Assembly (NCBI GenBank): GCA_946811185.2
Contig: OX328105.1
Location: forward strand, 51,770,845-51,834,844
Length of the DNA: 64,000 nucleotides
Direction: 5' to 3'
Source of the DNA: Hippopus hippopus
Lineage: Eukaryota; Mollusca; Bivalvia; Cardiida; Cardiidae
The translations under genes and the position numbers were made by a program. The notes below the pieces were generated by a model. It searched no databases and was not told where the DNA came from. It saw only the letters and a list, made by a program, of their open reading frames with translations. Below are positions 1-14,288 of the stretch, in pieces (positions within the stretch are counted from its first letter, which is position 1; each line of letters opens with the position of its first letter).

Positions 1-3000
1 AGTTCGTTGGCAGGTGTTGTTGGCGGAATCGTCCTTGCGTTTACATGTTTGTACATTCGGAGTAAATGTGCAGGTAGATATGTTATGTTTTATGGTGATT
101 TTCAAAACTATACTCAAAGCCAAAGACAAGTTACCGCATACAGAAGTTTATTAAGTGTCATCTTGCCACAGAAACTGAAAATTAAATCAAATTTACCTTT
201 CGCAGTACCAGCAAAACGCCAGTTTTTGTATTCTTGAAACGCTCAAGGTCGAAATACTAAGTTTCAGTTGGGATTCTGCAAACTGCTTTTTCTTAAGTTT
301 TGTCTGATTTCATTTTTCCATCTTTGCAGGAGAAAATGAAAGGGGACCTTTTGGATGGTAAGTTTTTTTTTTGTTGTTTTACATTATTTTCAACAGTATA
401 CAGTATACATTGTGGCCAGTGTACCATACAACGATTTCCATCTATTTCATCAAATCATTAATACGCACAACACTTTTTCTTGCAACTCGATCTTCACTGG
501 TCAGAAGGAATAACAATTAATATTAGTCCTTGAAATGAATTTGGCTGTGTGATTGGTTATCTAGAGATATGACTTAGTGGCTGGCATTCTTCAGTTGTTT
601 CTTCTGGTTCCATTCTAGTACTACATTGGTCCTGAGAGGGGCATTACTTGGTTTTTATCCTTGATTTTCTTCTACTACACGAATGTGTTCTTGAAATGAA
701 ATCTCAACTAAATTCGGTTAGATTGTTTTACAAATCGATAATACGCATTTCTCTAATGATTGAGAACAGCATTTGCTTTAAAATTACTTTGGGACCTTAC
801 ATATAATCATAAATCAAATCTTATCTATCGCAACATTACCAAGGGAATCAAGCATAAGCACAAAGAAACACGTGTAAAAGGAACGGTCTGTTAGTTGGTT
901 ACCTTTAGTCTTTTACCTGGCAAGCGAGATAATTAGACTTCTAGGAATATCCTCTTTGCAGAAAGTAGTCAGTTATCTTCCTTGGTTCCGTTCCATTTTT
1001 GTGGCATTTGTCGAAGACAATGCCACTATGAGATCAATAATAAATGTTCAATATTGAATTTTGAAGACCATGTATGGCATTTTGTCCAAAACCGAAGGAA
1101 GTAAACCCAATTAAACTCAATTTTTCAAGAAAAATGAGTTTTTCAATAGCACTCAGATATATAATTGGAAATGGCGTATTGAAATAAACTGCAAAAGGCT
1201 ATCGATCGTGGAAATACTTCTTTTTGAGTAAAAATAGCTTCACCTCTTCATAGCCTTCTATTGGCGCAATGATATGCACAAAATTTGTCTTCTGACCGCT
1301 TTGCTTCCGCGGTTGTTCGTTCCAAAACCAGTTCGTCCCTGGGCTTGTTCGTCCCATGATTGCACGTTACTCATTTGATTGTGCATGAATATTTACAGGA
1401 AGAAAACTTTATTGTAATGTTGGGAATTAGGTCCTGACGGCCAAAGATATCTCAAAATCATAGTATTCAGGTATAAACTTAATTGAATTCAATATATTTA
1501 CATGGCTTCTCTCTCTACCCATCGTGCATCCTTCCGTCAAGGGACGTTACTCCTGACTCCTCTTGAAAGATCAAAGGGAGACCACCAATACACAAATAAC
1601 GCAAACTTAGGCACCAGTAATCTCCCTTTAACCAAAGAGACGTATTAATTTGCTTAGGAGGTTGATTTTCAAGTTAATATTTAAATAATATTTCTCTTTT
1701 TTTTTAGCTCACCTGAGCGCGAAGTGCTAAGGTGAGGTATTGTGATCGGTCATTGTCCGGCGTCCATCTGTCCGTCTGTCCACAATTCCTTTAAACATCT
1801 TCTCCTCCTAAACCGCTGGGCCAATCTTGGTGAAATTTGGCAGGGATGTTCCTTCGGTGAAGCTCTACCAAAGTTGTTCAAGAGATTGAATTCCACCCTT
1901 AACTCTAGTTGCTATGGCAACAGAAAGGAAAAAAATAGCAAAATCTTTGAAAATCTTCTTCTCTGACATTAGAAGGCGTAGAGCTTTGATATTTGGTATG
2001 TAGCATTTCCTAGTGGACCTCTACCAAGTTTGTTCATATGATGCCCCTGGGGTTAAAACTGGCCCCGCCCCGTGGGTCACAAGTTCGAACATAGGAACAA
2101 AGAAAGAAAACTTTAAAATTCTTCTTCTCTGAAACTGGAAGGCATGGAGCTGTGATATTTGGCATCTAGCATCTCCTAGTGGACCTCTACCAAGTTTGTT
2201 CATATGATGCCCCTGGGGTCAAAACTGGCCCCGCCCCAGGGGTCACAATTTCAAACATAGGAACAAAGAAGGAAAACTTCTTCTTCCCTAAAACTGGAAG
2301 GTGTGGAGCTTTGATATTTGGTATGTAGCAATTCCTAGTGGACCTCTACCAAGTTTGTTCAATGATGCCGCTGGGGTCAAAACTGGCCCTGCCCCGGGGG
2401 TCACAAGTTCGAACAAAGGAACAAAGAAGGAAAACTTTAAAATTCTTCTTTTCTAAAACTGGAAAGCATAGAGCTTTGTTATTTGGTATGTAGTGAACCT
2501 GTTCTAAGTTTGTTAGCCCACCTGAGCACAAGGTGTTCAGTCAGTTCAAAATTGGGTCACCTGGGTCATAAACTAGGTCTCAAGGTTAAATTAAACTAAT
2601 ACTTTGTGGGCACTCTAAAGGCCATATTTTTTGCTCAATTGACTTGAAAATTGGTCAGAATGTTTGTCTTGATGAAATATTGGGTGAGTTTGGAATTGGG
2701 TCACCTGGGGTCATGAACTAGGTCATTTGGTAAATTTAAGAAATACCTTGTGGGCACTCTAGAGGCCACATTTATTGCTGAATTAACTTGAAAACTGTTC
2801 AGAATGTTTGTCTTGATAAATGTTTTGACGAGTTCTAAATTGGGTCACATCGGGTGATAAATTAGGTCACTAGGTCAACTTCAGGAAATTCCTTGTGGAC
2901 GCTCCAGAGGCCACATTTTAAGCTCAGTTGACCAGACAATTGGTCAGAAATTGAATTACGCACTTGGAGTGAATTTCGCCTATTGACTCAGGTGAGCGAT

Positions 3001-6000
3001 CCAGGGCCATCATGGCCCTCCTGTTTTCAAATTATTAAATCTACACAGTGGCTTCCTTGACAAATGCCACATCAGCGTTCTCAACGCTTTGATTTTTTTC
3101 ACAGATCCTGGATAGGTTATTACTTGGTTTTTATCCTTGATATACTTTGCACTATTCAGGAATGTTCAGGTATGAAATTTAAAAAAAAAAAATGTTATTC
3201 CAATCAACTTACTGTTTTTCAGTGGTAATAATGAGTAAACTTCATTTTGTATATACTAAGCAGGGCTTACATGAAAATCACAGGCAAAATTATTAAAACA
3301 TCTATTAGTAAAGTAAGGATAATAATGAAGAAAAAGAGGTGAAAGGACAAGAGGTAAAGAGGTATAGGCCAATGAATCTTCTTTTAATGGTTTTGAACCA
3401 GATATCTCCTCTCTTTTGTTTAAATGTCGGGGTTTTTTTTATGAGGAGAACTTAATTCATCCGCTTTATGATTCATTTAAAACTATATGAGCCATGCTCT
3501 GGCAAAAAGGTGCTTAATGCAACTGCGAAAACTATCGGCTCGGGTCAGCCTGCGCAGTCCGCGCAGGGTAACCCGAGCCGAAACTTTTCGCTATTGGTCA
3601 ATTTTCTGTATGTCCAAGGACCAGTCTACCTCATGATTAAGTTGGTTGTTTAACAAAACAACAACAACAAAAAAAAAAAACCAGTGGCTGTTATGGATCC
3701 ATAATTATGTAATTGCTTGATCGGTATAATGCATTACGGAGATGCATTAAGCCTCCTTTTGCCAGAGTGTGGCTCATATTTATCATCGAAAGATATATGG
3801 CCTGCAACACGCGAAAAGGGGCATTCGCACATTTGCGTAAAATGTCGTCTCGGATCAGCCTGCGCAGTCCGCGCAGGCTAATCCGAGACGGCACTTTCCG
3901 TTTTTATGTAATTTTCTGTTTTGCGCAAGTCTACTGTAGCACAAAATCTAATGTAGTCGTAAAGTGCCGTCTCGGATTAGCCTGCGCAGTCCGCGCAGGC
4001 TGATCCGAGACGACACTTTACGCAAATGTCCCAATGTCCCTTTTCGCGTGTCGCAAGCCATGTCAGGAGTGCCCTTTGACAATTTTACATGATTGATATG
4101 TCTATATTTAGATTCCTTGCTAAAATGCCGAAGATATACCGAATATAAACCAACATTTGAGCTTTGCTCTGTGAAATGGGGGTTAAATGCATCTGCAGAT
4201 AATACTGACTCTTGTCGGACTGCGCAGTCTACGCAGGCTGTTCTGGTGGGAACTTTTTGCTAACTTCGATAACTTTTCTGCATGTCTAAGGACCATTCAA
4301 CCTCAGGATTCAGCCACTTGTTTAACACGATGGATTTTATGGACCCCTACAATTTAATTCTTTACCCAAAGATTAAAAATTTTAGATTGGTCCAAATTGA
4401 GAGCAATTGCAGACAGCAAATTAAAAAATTGCTCAAAGAATGAAATGTGTTCTTGATATGGTAGTATATATTGTGGGAAAAGGAGAAAATGCTGGTAACC
4501 AGCATTTCTTCTTTTTGCACAATGTTTTCAAAAGTCCTTTTCCTCCTCAGGGTCGTTAAAACTCGGGATTGTGTGGTAAAGGATTAAGCCCCTTTTTCCA
4601 GTGCATCGCTCCTTTGTAAAATGCCATGTATAGTATAATGTCGATAGTCTGTCACTCGGTAAGGGTGAATCAAAACGGTTTTCCTATTGAAAAACAGTAA
4701 ATTAGAATTGAAAATAAATCTAATAAACGATAGACTACATTCATAAAACACATATAAAGTGTACAGCATAACTAAAATGCATAGTGCGTGTTCTGTATTG
4801 TTGTTCTAGAATTTCTGGGTTTCTTTTTTTTTTATATCAACAAATGACACCCTATCGACGTTTTAGTATACTTTTGATATACATTCCAGACGCTTTACGA
4901 GACGACCAAAGAATAGTTTTTTTTTCATATTGAAAGTATTTACATTTGAAATGTGGTTCAAGTTAATATCATATTCTCTGAGAAGGTTAAGAAAACATTG
5001 TGAGGAAAGGAGAAAATGCTGATTACAACCATTTCCTCCTTTTCCCGGTATGGTTTTTAAATATTGTGAGGAAAGGAGAAAAAGGTGATTACAAGCATTG
5101 TCTTCTTTTACGGGATGTATAACAACAGGCTATTTTGGTATAGATTTGGAACAGGCTCTGGGGAAAGCATCACCGTGCTGTGTGATACTAAGCAAGTCAT
5201 CAGATAATTGGGTTGCAACACGCGAAAAGGGGCATTCGGACATTTGCGTAAAGTGTCGTCTCGGATCAGCCTGCGCAGTCCGCGCAGGCTAATCCGAGAC
5301 GGCACCTTACGACTACCCTAGATTTTGTTCTACATTAGACTTGCGCAAAACAGAAAATTACATAAAAACGGAAAGTGTCGTTCCGGATTAGCCTGCGCGG
5401 ACTGCGCAGGCTGATCCGGAACGACACTTTATGCAAATGTCCGAATGCCCTTTTTCGCGTGTTGCAGGCCAATTAGGGATCCATAAATTCCATTTTGCAT
5501 AAAAAACAACTGAAGTATGAGGTAGAAGAATAGTCCTTGGTTATGCAGAAAACTTAGCACAAACAAAAAAGTATCGGCCCAGGTCAGCCTGCGTGGACTT
5601 TTGCAAATGCATTAAGCTCCCTTTTCACAAAGCATGACTCATTTATGTTATTTGCCCAAATCATCATTAATAGATCAAACACACGCAGATTTTGGGCAAA
5701 TAGTAAATGTTGTCATATCTATATTGTCATATTATATATTTAGCACACTATGGGTAAAAGCAGTCTGTGTTTTATTTATTTTTTATAAACAGTTTCAAGG
5801 GCAGGCAGGCAGAAGTCGGAACTGATGCTGAATATGAGGGTAAGTATTTCCTCCAAACTCTTTACTAGACGACAAAATTTCAGACTCTTCTTTCCAAATT
5901 GAAAGCGTTTGCAGACGACAAACTGAAAGTGGCCCAAATGGCATTATTATACTGCAAAGAAATTTCTCGTGATCTGATTGGATAATATGCCCCGTACATA

Positions 6001-9000
6001 CAGTCATGTACACTGGCAAAATCCGCGTAGAAGCACTTTCCCTTTTGGGAGACCCGTATACATGACTACACTTTCAATACAACATCTGTAATGGCGGTGT
6101 CGACCGATACGAGCCGCCCACAAGGAAAACATACTGAGAAGCCTGCGCCATATTATGACTAGTTTCCCTTGATAGTTGTCATTAAAACGGGAAGAATGGA
6201 TTATTTTTTAAAATAAATGAATAATATTACATGTATTATCATTTGATGTCATTCTAAAACAAATACACGGGGTTAAAATGATCCATCCCTTCGTAAGGTA
6301 AGCAAACTGTAAAGTGCCGAAACCCATACATTGTAACGTTAAAAGGATAACCTAATGGTCGTTTGAGGCAACTAATGGTCGTTTACCTTTGCCAACAAAT
6401 CATTAAAATGAATAGTTACCTACCTTGAAGTTGTTTAAATCCATGATTGAATAAAAATACGTCGAATGTCTATCGCAGTGACACCATCAAGTTTATGCAC
6501 CAAACTGCACGTTTTACCAAGGTTTCAGTGACGTCATTTCTCAGTGACAACCGTTTTCATTGAATTGGGGCACCCAGAAGGGAAATTCTGCGTCGTCAGC
6601 GTACTCATTTTGTGAGAATATAAAATAGGGAAATTTGGCTGAATACACGTTGGAATGGTAAAACTTTGCAGTACGGTGAGGTGGCAGGGGACTTGGAAAC
6701 TTGTTCACGGCTGTAACGAATCATGTCGAAGTCCCCTGCCACCTGACCGTACAACTAATAATGTTTACGCGGGAAAGCAACCAGTGTGTAGTGCGAAGTA
6801 CTTATTGAAGCAACTCAAGGAAAGCGTAAGTTCTTGTCTAGGAATTCTTTTTAAATCCTTGACCACACGATCCCGAGTTCTAAGGACACTTGCAAAAAAA
6901 GCTTTTAAAAACATATGTTGGAAAAGGAGAAAATGTTGCAAACCAGCATTTTCCCCTTCTTCCACAATGTTTTATACCTTTTCAAAGACAAATACGAGTA
7001 CAATCATTTGAGCCACATGTGATTTGTCGTCTGCAAATGCTTTCAAATCGAACAAATCTAAAATTTTGTCGTGTGTTTAAGAATAACTTTGTGCAAGTCT
7101 AATATTTTGTTGTCTAATAAAAGAAGCTCGAAGGCTTTTGTTTCTTCCATATGGCTTGCAACACGCGAAAAGGAGCATTCCGACATTTGCGTAATGTGTC
7201 GTCTCGGATCAGCCTGCGCAGTCCGCCCAGGCTAATCCGAGACGGCACTTTACGACTTCATTAGATTTTGTTCTTCAGTAGACTTGCGCAAAACAGAAAA
7301 TTACATAAAAAAAGAAAAGTGTCGTTTCTGATTAGCCTGCGCGGATTGCGCAGGCTGATCCGAGACGACGCTTGACGCAAATGTCCGAATGCCCCTTTTC
7401 GCGTGTTGCAAGCCATATGGAAAAGATTACAATCGAAACAATAAAATTTCGAAAGAAAATAAATTTTATTAGAGTTTAAACTATAACAGTTTGTGCTTTC
7501 CTTAAATTTTCTACCGGTTTTTCTCACAGTATTCTTCCATAAAACCAAAAAAGACTCACGAGTAATATAAATGTGAAGACAGATGGACAGGATATCGAAC
7601 AAGAAGATGAAAGAACATTTTTTAGATGTCCTAAAATTCGTTTCTTTTTTATTTTCAGAGATTAGAACAAAGGCAAACGCGTAAGTCTAAAAGTTACGAT
7701 TCTTAACTAGATGAAGGGTGTGGTGGTTGTATCTAGATAGGATTGTAACTTGCGACGGAAGATAGAAATGAGTTACTTCCATTTCTCTTTAACACTTCAT
7801 TGGCCCGGCATAGGACATAACTGGCTTTCATCAAGGTGAATCCCGGTAGGGCAGTCAGTGGCATGCAGGACTTGAGAACAGGCGATTGCTGGTTCGAATA
7901 CCCAGCTCGGCCACTTCTTTTCGAGGATTGATGATAGTCATTGCGACGGAATTCATTCATCTCTCACCGCTGATCATTGTTTCGACTATGGTGATGTGGG
8001 AAAGCAGCCAGTGGCTTGGGAAGAATATTGTGCGAATTAATGGTAAGAAGAAACTCCATTAGAGCATGGACTATGCTACCGACTGCGTCACCGGGGCTCG
8101 GCCCACTGGGTAAAGGTGCCTTTAAAAACACTGTGGGAAAAGGAGAATATACTGGAAATCAGCATTTTCTCTTTTTCCCACTGTTTTCCCCTCTCTTCTA
8201 AATACAAAATCCAACTTTTGAGTCAAAATCAACTACTTGTCTGCATTTTTTTTGAATTAGACTAAAACTTTGTCATCTGATAAAGATTTACTTTCATGCC
8301 GAAGTTCAATGCTTCCTCTTCCCACTATGTTAACCCCTTACAAAGCGAGAAATATTTGAACTTGTACAAACTGAGAGCATTTACAGATAAGAATATGAAT
8401 GTGACGTAAACGATTGAATTTGCCGTGAAAAGGGCAAAAGAACATTATGGGAAAAGGAAAAAATTCTGGTTACCTTCTCCACTTTTTTTTTTCAAAAACC
8501 TCCTTTCTCGGGATCCTTGATTCGGGAGTGTGTAGTAAAGGTTTAAAGATTATTTTGGTCATAGTTTAGCATTATGTAGCGGACGGCGTAGATCTAAGAT
8601 CTTGATCTACGCCGTCCGCAAAATGCAATTCAGTCGAGCTGAAGGATAAAACGTACTTTCTCTCAAGGTTTTTTCTTTTATTCACTTTATTCACAGATCT
8701 TGTAATCGACAAAACCTCTACGGTGATTTGAATGCAGTAAGCAGAACTAATGGTAAGATTTTGTTTGTTTATTCAATTGTTTGTTTGTTTGTTTGGTTGG
8801 TTGGTTGGTTGGTTGGTTGTGGTTTTAGTATAACTCCTAACCAGACGACATCATTATAGACTGCTCCAAATTCAAAGAATTTGCAGGCGACAAATTACAT
8901 GTTGCACAAATTATAAAATTTGTTTTTGAAAGGTTGAAAACATTGTGGAAAAAGGAGAAAATGCTGGTGACCAGCATTTTCTCCTTTTCCCACAATGGTT

Positions 9001-12000
9001 TCGAAAGTCATTGCTTAGGGTAATAAAAGCTCGGGACTGAGTAGTAAAGGATTAACACTGCTTTCAACGTTATTTAAGTGATTTCGCGGTGGGCATTGCC
9101 CCAATCTGTGCATTATCCGTACTTCGCAACTACTCCTTCTAAGCTACTGGCTGCTTTCCAACATTAGCATCGTCGACCTAAGCGCTGAGAGAGGAATGTA
9201 TCCTGTCGCAATGACTATCGTCAATCCTCGGGCAGAATTTGGTCGAGCTAAGAATCGAACCGGCAACCACTTGTGCGTTCCCGACTGAGCTACAAAGCTC
9301 GAAACCAAAACTTCTGAAATGCACCAATCTAAGGATCATTTCTGTCAAAAATATTGAGTTATGCTCTATTAAAAGATGGTTTTACACATTTGCAAAAAGT
9401 TTAGACCCATGTAAGCCTGGACAGGCGGTCAAAGTAGGTTGACATGGGTCAGTACTTTTTTGTTATTGGTAAATTTTCTGTAAGTCAAAGGACCATTCTA
9501 ACTCATGGTTCAGCTAGTTTGTAGACAAAATGGATCCATGTTATGCGACGACTCCTTCTGTATGACGCATTAAGAAGATTCATTAACCATATCAAAATCT
9601 TGGACCAGTCCATATTAAAGGAATTTAAAGACGACGATTCAAACGTTTTTTTTTTTTTTTCAATTGATAGTATTTGTTCTTGAATAGTTAGAAAACATTC
9701 TGTGAAAAGGTTACCAGCATTCTCTCCTGGTTACCAGCATTTTCTCCTTTTCCCAAAATGTTTTCAAACGCCTTTTTCTGTAAGGTTGTTTAAAAAAAAA
9801 CGGGATTGTGTGGTAAAGAGTTTTAAAATCCCTCTAAATATCAAATATTAGTTTCTGGGCTGTTTCTATTTTATCAAATTTCGGAACGAAAATGTAAGCT
9901 GTGTAGATCCAAGATCAAACTGCCTTTTCTTTGTCGCCTTATCTGGTAACTAGTATTTTTCCCTTTTCCCTAAATGTTTTCAAAAGCTTTTTATTGGGTT
10001 GTAAAAACACGTGATTCTTCTTATAAAGGGTTTAAACGTCAGCTTTCAAAAAATTAACAAACGCTACAATTCACAAACAGTGTACGTGCTCGTATAATAA
10101 TTTTGACTGTTTTTTTTTTCAGAAAGCGGCCGGGACACAAATAAATCGTATGTAACCCGTTATTGTGTGATTTATTAAATTTTAACCAATAGAGTGTCAG
10201 ATAAGTTATACATAATATGTATGAATCTAGGAAAGCAACACAAATGAAACTTCGGAAAAAGCACAGTGTCAAACAGATCCGCATAATAAACTTGTAAGAA
10301 ATGTTAACTGGCTGAATTAATCGATCTTGAATCTACACTGTAAGCTATTGTGTGCGATTTTTTTTGCGTAAAAAAAAATACTCGGCCTTTCATTAGTTTG
10401 GTCTGTTTTCCTATTTGAGAAAGTCCATTTCATTACTTAGGGCTTTAAAGGGGTATAAAACTTTTTTCAGGGGTGGTGTGGGTTGAAGTGAGAGAGAGAG
10501 AGAGACTTGGAATTTTATTTAAAAAAACAGACATAACTTAAATTACGTCTTGGTTAGGTAAAAACAACAAGAAGAAGAAGAATGCAAAAACAGAAAACCT
10601 CCGTTGGGATTCGAACCTACGCCCCTTCAAAACTACATGTATATCATACGCAATGGCTCTACCGTCTGAGCTATCCAGACAACTAATGTTTTGCCTTGTT
10701 TAAAATGGATTTAACCCTTATTACGCAGTAAAACGTATCCCGTTACGAACGAAATAGAATTTTTGACAGGAAAAAAACAACAACAACAAAAGATGGGTTA
10801 TTCCTCGTGTTCTCTGCATATATTATAACATTAATGTTAGGTCTAAAGCTATCTTTGCACTAGAATCAAAATTACCAGTCTTTGTAAAAATTTTTTAACA
10901 AACTTGCAAAACAAAATTGGATTGGAGTGCCACTATATCGCAAAATTTTAGTCCTGTCCAAATTCAAAAGCTGTTGCAGACGTACAAAATCAGTGTGGCT
11001 CAAATGACGAAATTTGTCTGTTAAAGGGTAGGAAACATTGTGGGAAAAGAAGAAAATGCTGGTGACCAGCATTTTCTTCTTTTCCCACAATGTTTTCAAA
11101 AGGCTTCTTTCTCCGGATGGTTTAACATAGGGATATAATGTTGAGGGTAAAGATTTTATAAATGATACTAATTTTGTAATAACGAATGTTCAAGATATCA
11201 ACTCTGACTAGATGATTCTTTACGCCGTTTTCAAAACTTTTTTCAATCATTTCACGGCGACAGTTCACTTACACAATATTCATGTACGTATAACCTAGAT
11301 TTCACCAGGACTTGGAGTCATGCGCGACTAAGTAGTAAAGGTGAAGGATATGAAACCTGGTGGTCCCGGGTTCGACCCTCCTACAAAAGTTTTTTTTTTC
11401 CTTTTGTAGGAGTTTCCTTGGACAAGACACTCCAAAGTTAATGTGAAATATGTTTTTGACTGAAGAAGGATAATCAATACCTGTAGTTAATGTTGTTTTT
11501 TTTCATGGGGGGGGGGGGGGGGGGAGGGGGGAAACGGGGGAGGAGGGTACTTTCGAGACTTAAGTGCTTTTGCTTCGGCCTTGTTTTGTAGGGATTCATT
11601 TTTCGATTTTGTTTATATATTCATCTATTTATTTGTATATTTGTTTGTTTAGAGGGGGTTGATTTGTTTCTCGTATCTTTAAAGAGACCATTGATACGTT
11701 TTGTTGATTTCTACGCATTTTCTTTTTCTAGTCACAGGAAGAAGGCTACAGACGTAACGGAGCGAGAAAAGAACGATATCGGTCCTTGTGAGTGGGAAGG
11801 CTTTCTCCATTTTTTTACCAATTTGCAAACGATAGCTACGGAAATTCGTTTTGCGGATGGCATAGATCAAGATCAGACTGCACAGAACGTGCAGTCTGAT
11901 CTTGAATCTACACCGTCCGCTACCTGACACTGAACCTTGACCAAAATCATCTGTAACTGACATGGAAATCTACTTTAACATCTTAGAAAAAAAAATGTCG

Positions 12001-14232
12001 AAATTACCGGCTTGGCATCAGAACAGTTAATTCTTCACCAAACAACCGGTGAAAAATAGACCCTGAAGAAAGAAAGATTTTGACGGCATTTTGGAAAAAA
12101 GAGAAAATCCTGCTAATCAGGATTTTCCCCTTTTCTCAAAGTGTTATTTAACCTTATAGAAACAAAATTCAATCAATGAACTCATTCAATTTGTCATCTG
12201 CAAATGCTTATTAATAACCCCATCGTTTAACTAACCTTTAATTTGTCGCATGTAAGTGCTTCTAACGTGGACCAGTCTAAACTTATATGAGCCATGCTCT
12301 GTGAAAAGGGAGCTTAATGCATTTGCGAAAAGTATCGACCCAGGTCAGCCTGCGTAGTCCGCGCAGGCTGACCTGGGCCGAAACTTTTCGCTATTGGTTA
12401 ATTTTCTGTATGTCAAAGAACCAGTCTACCCCATGATTCAGACGGTTGTTAGACAAAATTGATTTTATGGATCCGTATGCATGTGATGGCTTGATTAGTA
12501 CCATGCATGACGGAGATGCATTAAGCCCTCTTTGCCAGAGCACGACACATATTTTCTAGGAAAGAGTCAAAGTGGGGACATACAGTACTAGAATTTGGTT
12601 GTATTCCTTGTCATATACAAACCCCTACAACGCCTTATAACTCAAGCGGTCATTTTTATTCTGGAAATAAAACTCAAATAAGACCAATTCTAAGATTTTT
12701 CCATAGTCTCTGCAAAGCGGACAGTGGAGATCAAAGATCAGGCTGCACGTTATGCGCGATCTGATCTTGAACTATACTTGCCGAAAAGGCAATTAAAGTA
12801 GTGAAAGGCGCTATAGGTATATGATTCGCTACTCCCATTTGCAGTATCAGATATTCTCCTATATGGCTTGCAACACGCAAGGGGCATTCGGACATTTGCG
12901 TAAAGTGTCGTCTCGGATCAGCCTGTGCAGTCCGCGCAGGCTAATCCGAGACGGCACTTTACGACTACATCAGATTTTGTGCTACAGTAGACTTGCGCAA
13001 AACAGAAAATTACATAAAAACGGAAAGTGTCGACTGCGCAGGCTCATCCGAGACGACACTATACGCAAATATTCGAATGCCCCTTTTCGTTTGTTGCAGG
13101 CCATAGAGTTATCAAATCCACCTCTTCAATTTATCTAATATTCTCCCGAAAATTTATCAAACATTACCCTTTCACTTTATCATAATCCTCTTCAACTTTT
13201 CAACTACTTCCTTGCAACTTATCAAATTCCTCTCTTACAAGTTATCAAATATCATCCTTACAATTTATCAAATATTATCATCACAATTTATCAAACATTA
13301 CCCCGAAAACTTATCAAATTTTACCTTTACAACTTATCAAATAACCCTATTATAATGAGAAAAAATGAAAACCTAAGCTACAGTTTGTATCTTATGTTTC
13401 ACAGATATGGATATGTCCGGAACCGGAACCTTTGGGTAAGTAGATCAATCATTTCAAATCGACGGAAGTTTCAGGCCACACACAAAAAGTTGAAAAAAAA
13501 AACGTCAGTAATTTTTCTAAAATTTTATATTCTCTGATTTCAAAATATTCATCAGCTGAAAAGCGTTTTTGAATTTTCCGCTTACTTGCTGAAATGTTGG
13601 TGTCGCAGTTAAAAAAAAAAAAGAAAGAAAAAAAAAGGTAGAAATGGTGGAAATTATTCTTTTGTCTGCAGAAAAGGAAACGGATGAAGACAACTGTTTG
13701 TATCTGAAGGTGTACTTAAGTCTAGTTAGCTCTGTGCGACGAAAATATTAGACTTGTCAGAATTGAAAGATGACAAATGAAATACTGACGGAATTTTGTC
13801 TTTGAAAAAGTATACTTGAAAATCAAAAGTACGGCATTTGAGTGCCAATGCTCGGCTGCAGTAGCTTTTCAGTCAAAAATTCTTACTCGAGGGGGGATTA
13901 CTGATTTGGATTCTACAGGTAAAGAGACTGATTTCATCGTTCAACCATTCTTTTTTTTTTTAGGAATTAATTTAAAATGAAGAAGAAAAAAAGGCCGAAA
14001 CGTTTAATATTCCGTAATGTATCACCATCTGTTCATGAAAAATCATGAACGTAATAAAACAAAAACACGATTTAAAAGATTATTATGCACCTCTTTTACA
14101 GTAATTCTTCCAATGGTTTTCAAGCGGAACACTGTGATACAGAACAGCAGTACGCCATGGCAGCTGAAGTTAAAGGTAACAAAAATAAACTAAATATGCT
14201 TTTGAATTTTCTGGAGAAATATATGATAATGC

Positions 14233-14288
<56 letters not shown>

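Noticed and set aside
3105..3168. Candidate receptor exon after TTTTTTTCACAG
   Set aside because: The incoming phase TG followed by A makes a stop codon, and the sequence duplicates part of the upstream intron near 600-690.
7261..7602. 113-codon minus-strand open frame
   Set aside because: Half of it translates a family C MITE (ACNTRKGAFGHLR), which recurs in other open frames at each copy.
10600..10685. Possible tRNA gene on the minus strand
   Set aside because: A and B boxes are good but the acceptor stem halves do not pair and the flanks belong to a dispersed repeat.
13672..13717. Candidate receptor exon (cag before AAAAGGAAACGGATG, donor GTGTAC)
   Set aside because: Joining it to the preceding exon gives GKGNG then a stop. 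The next exon at 14102 joins directly to 13435 in frame, so it is at most a rare alternative exon.
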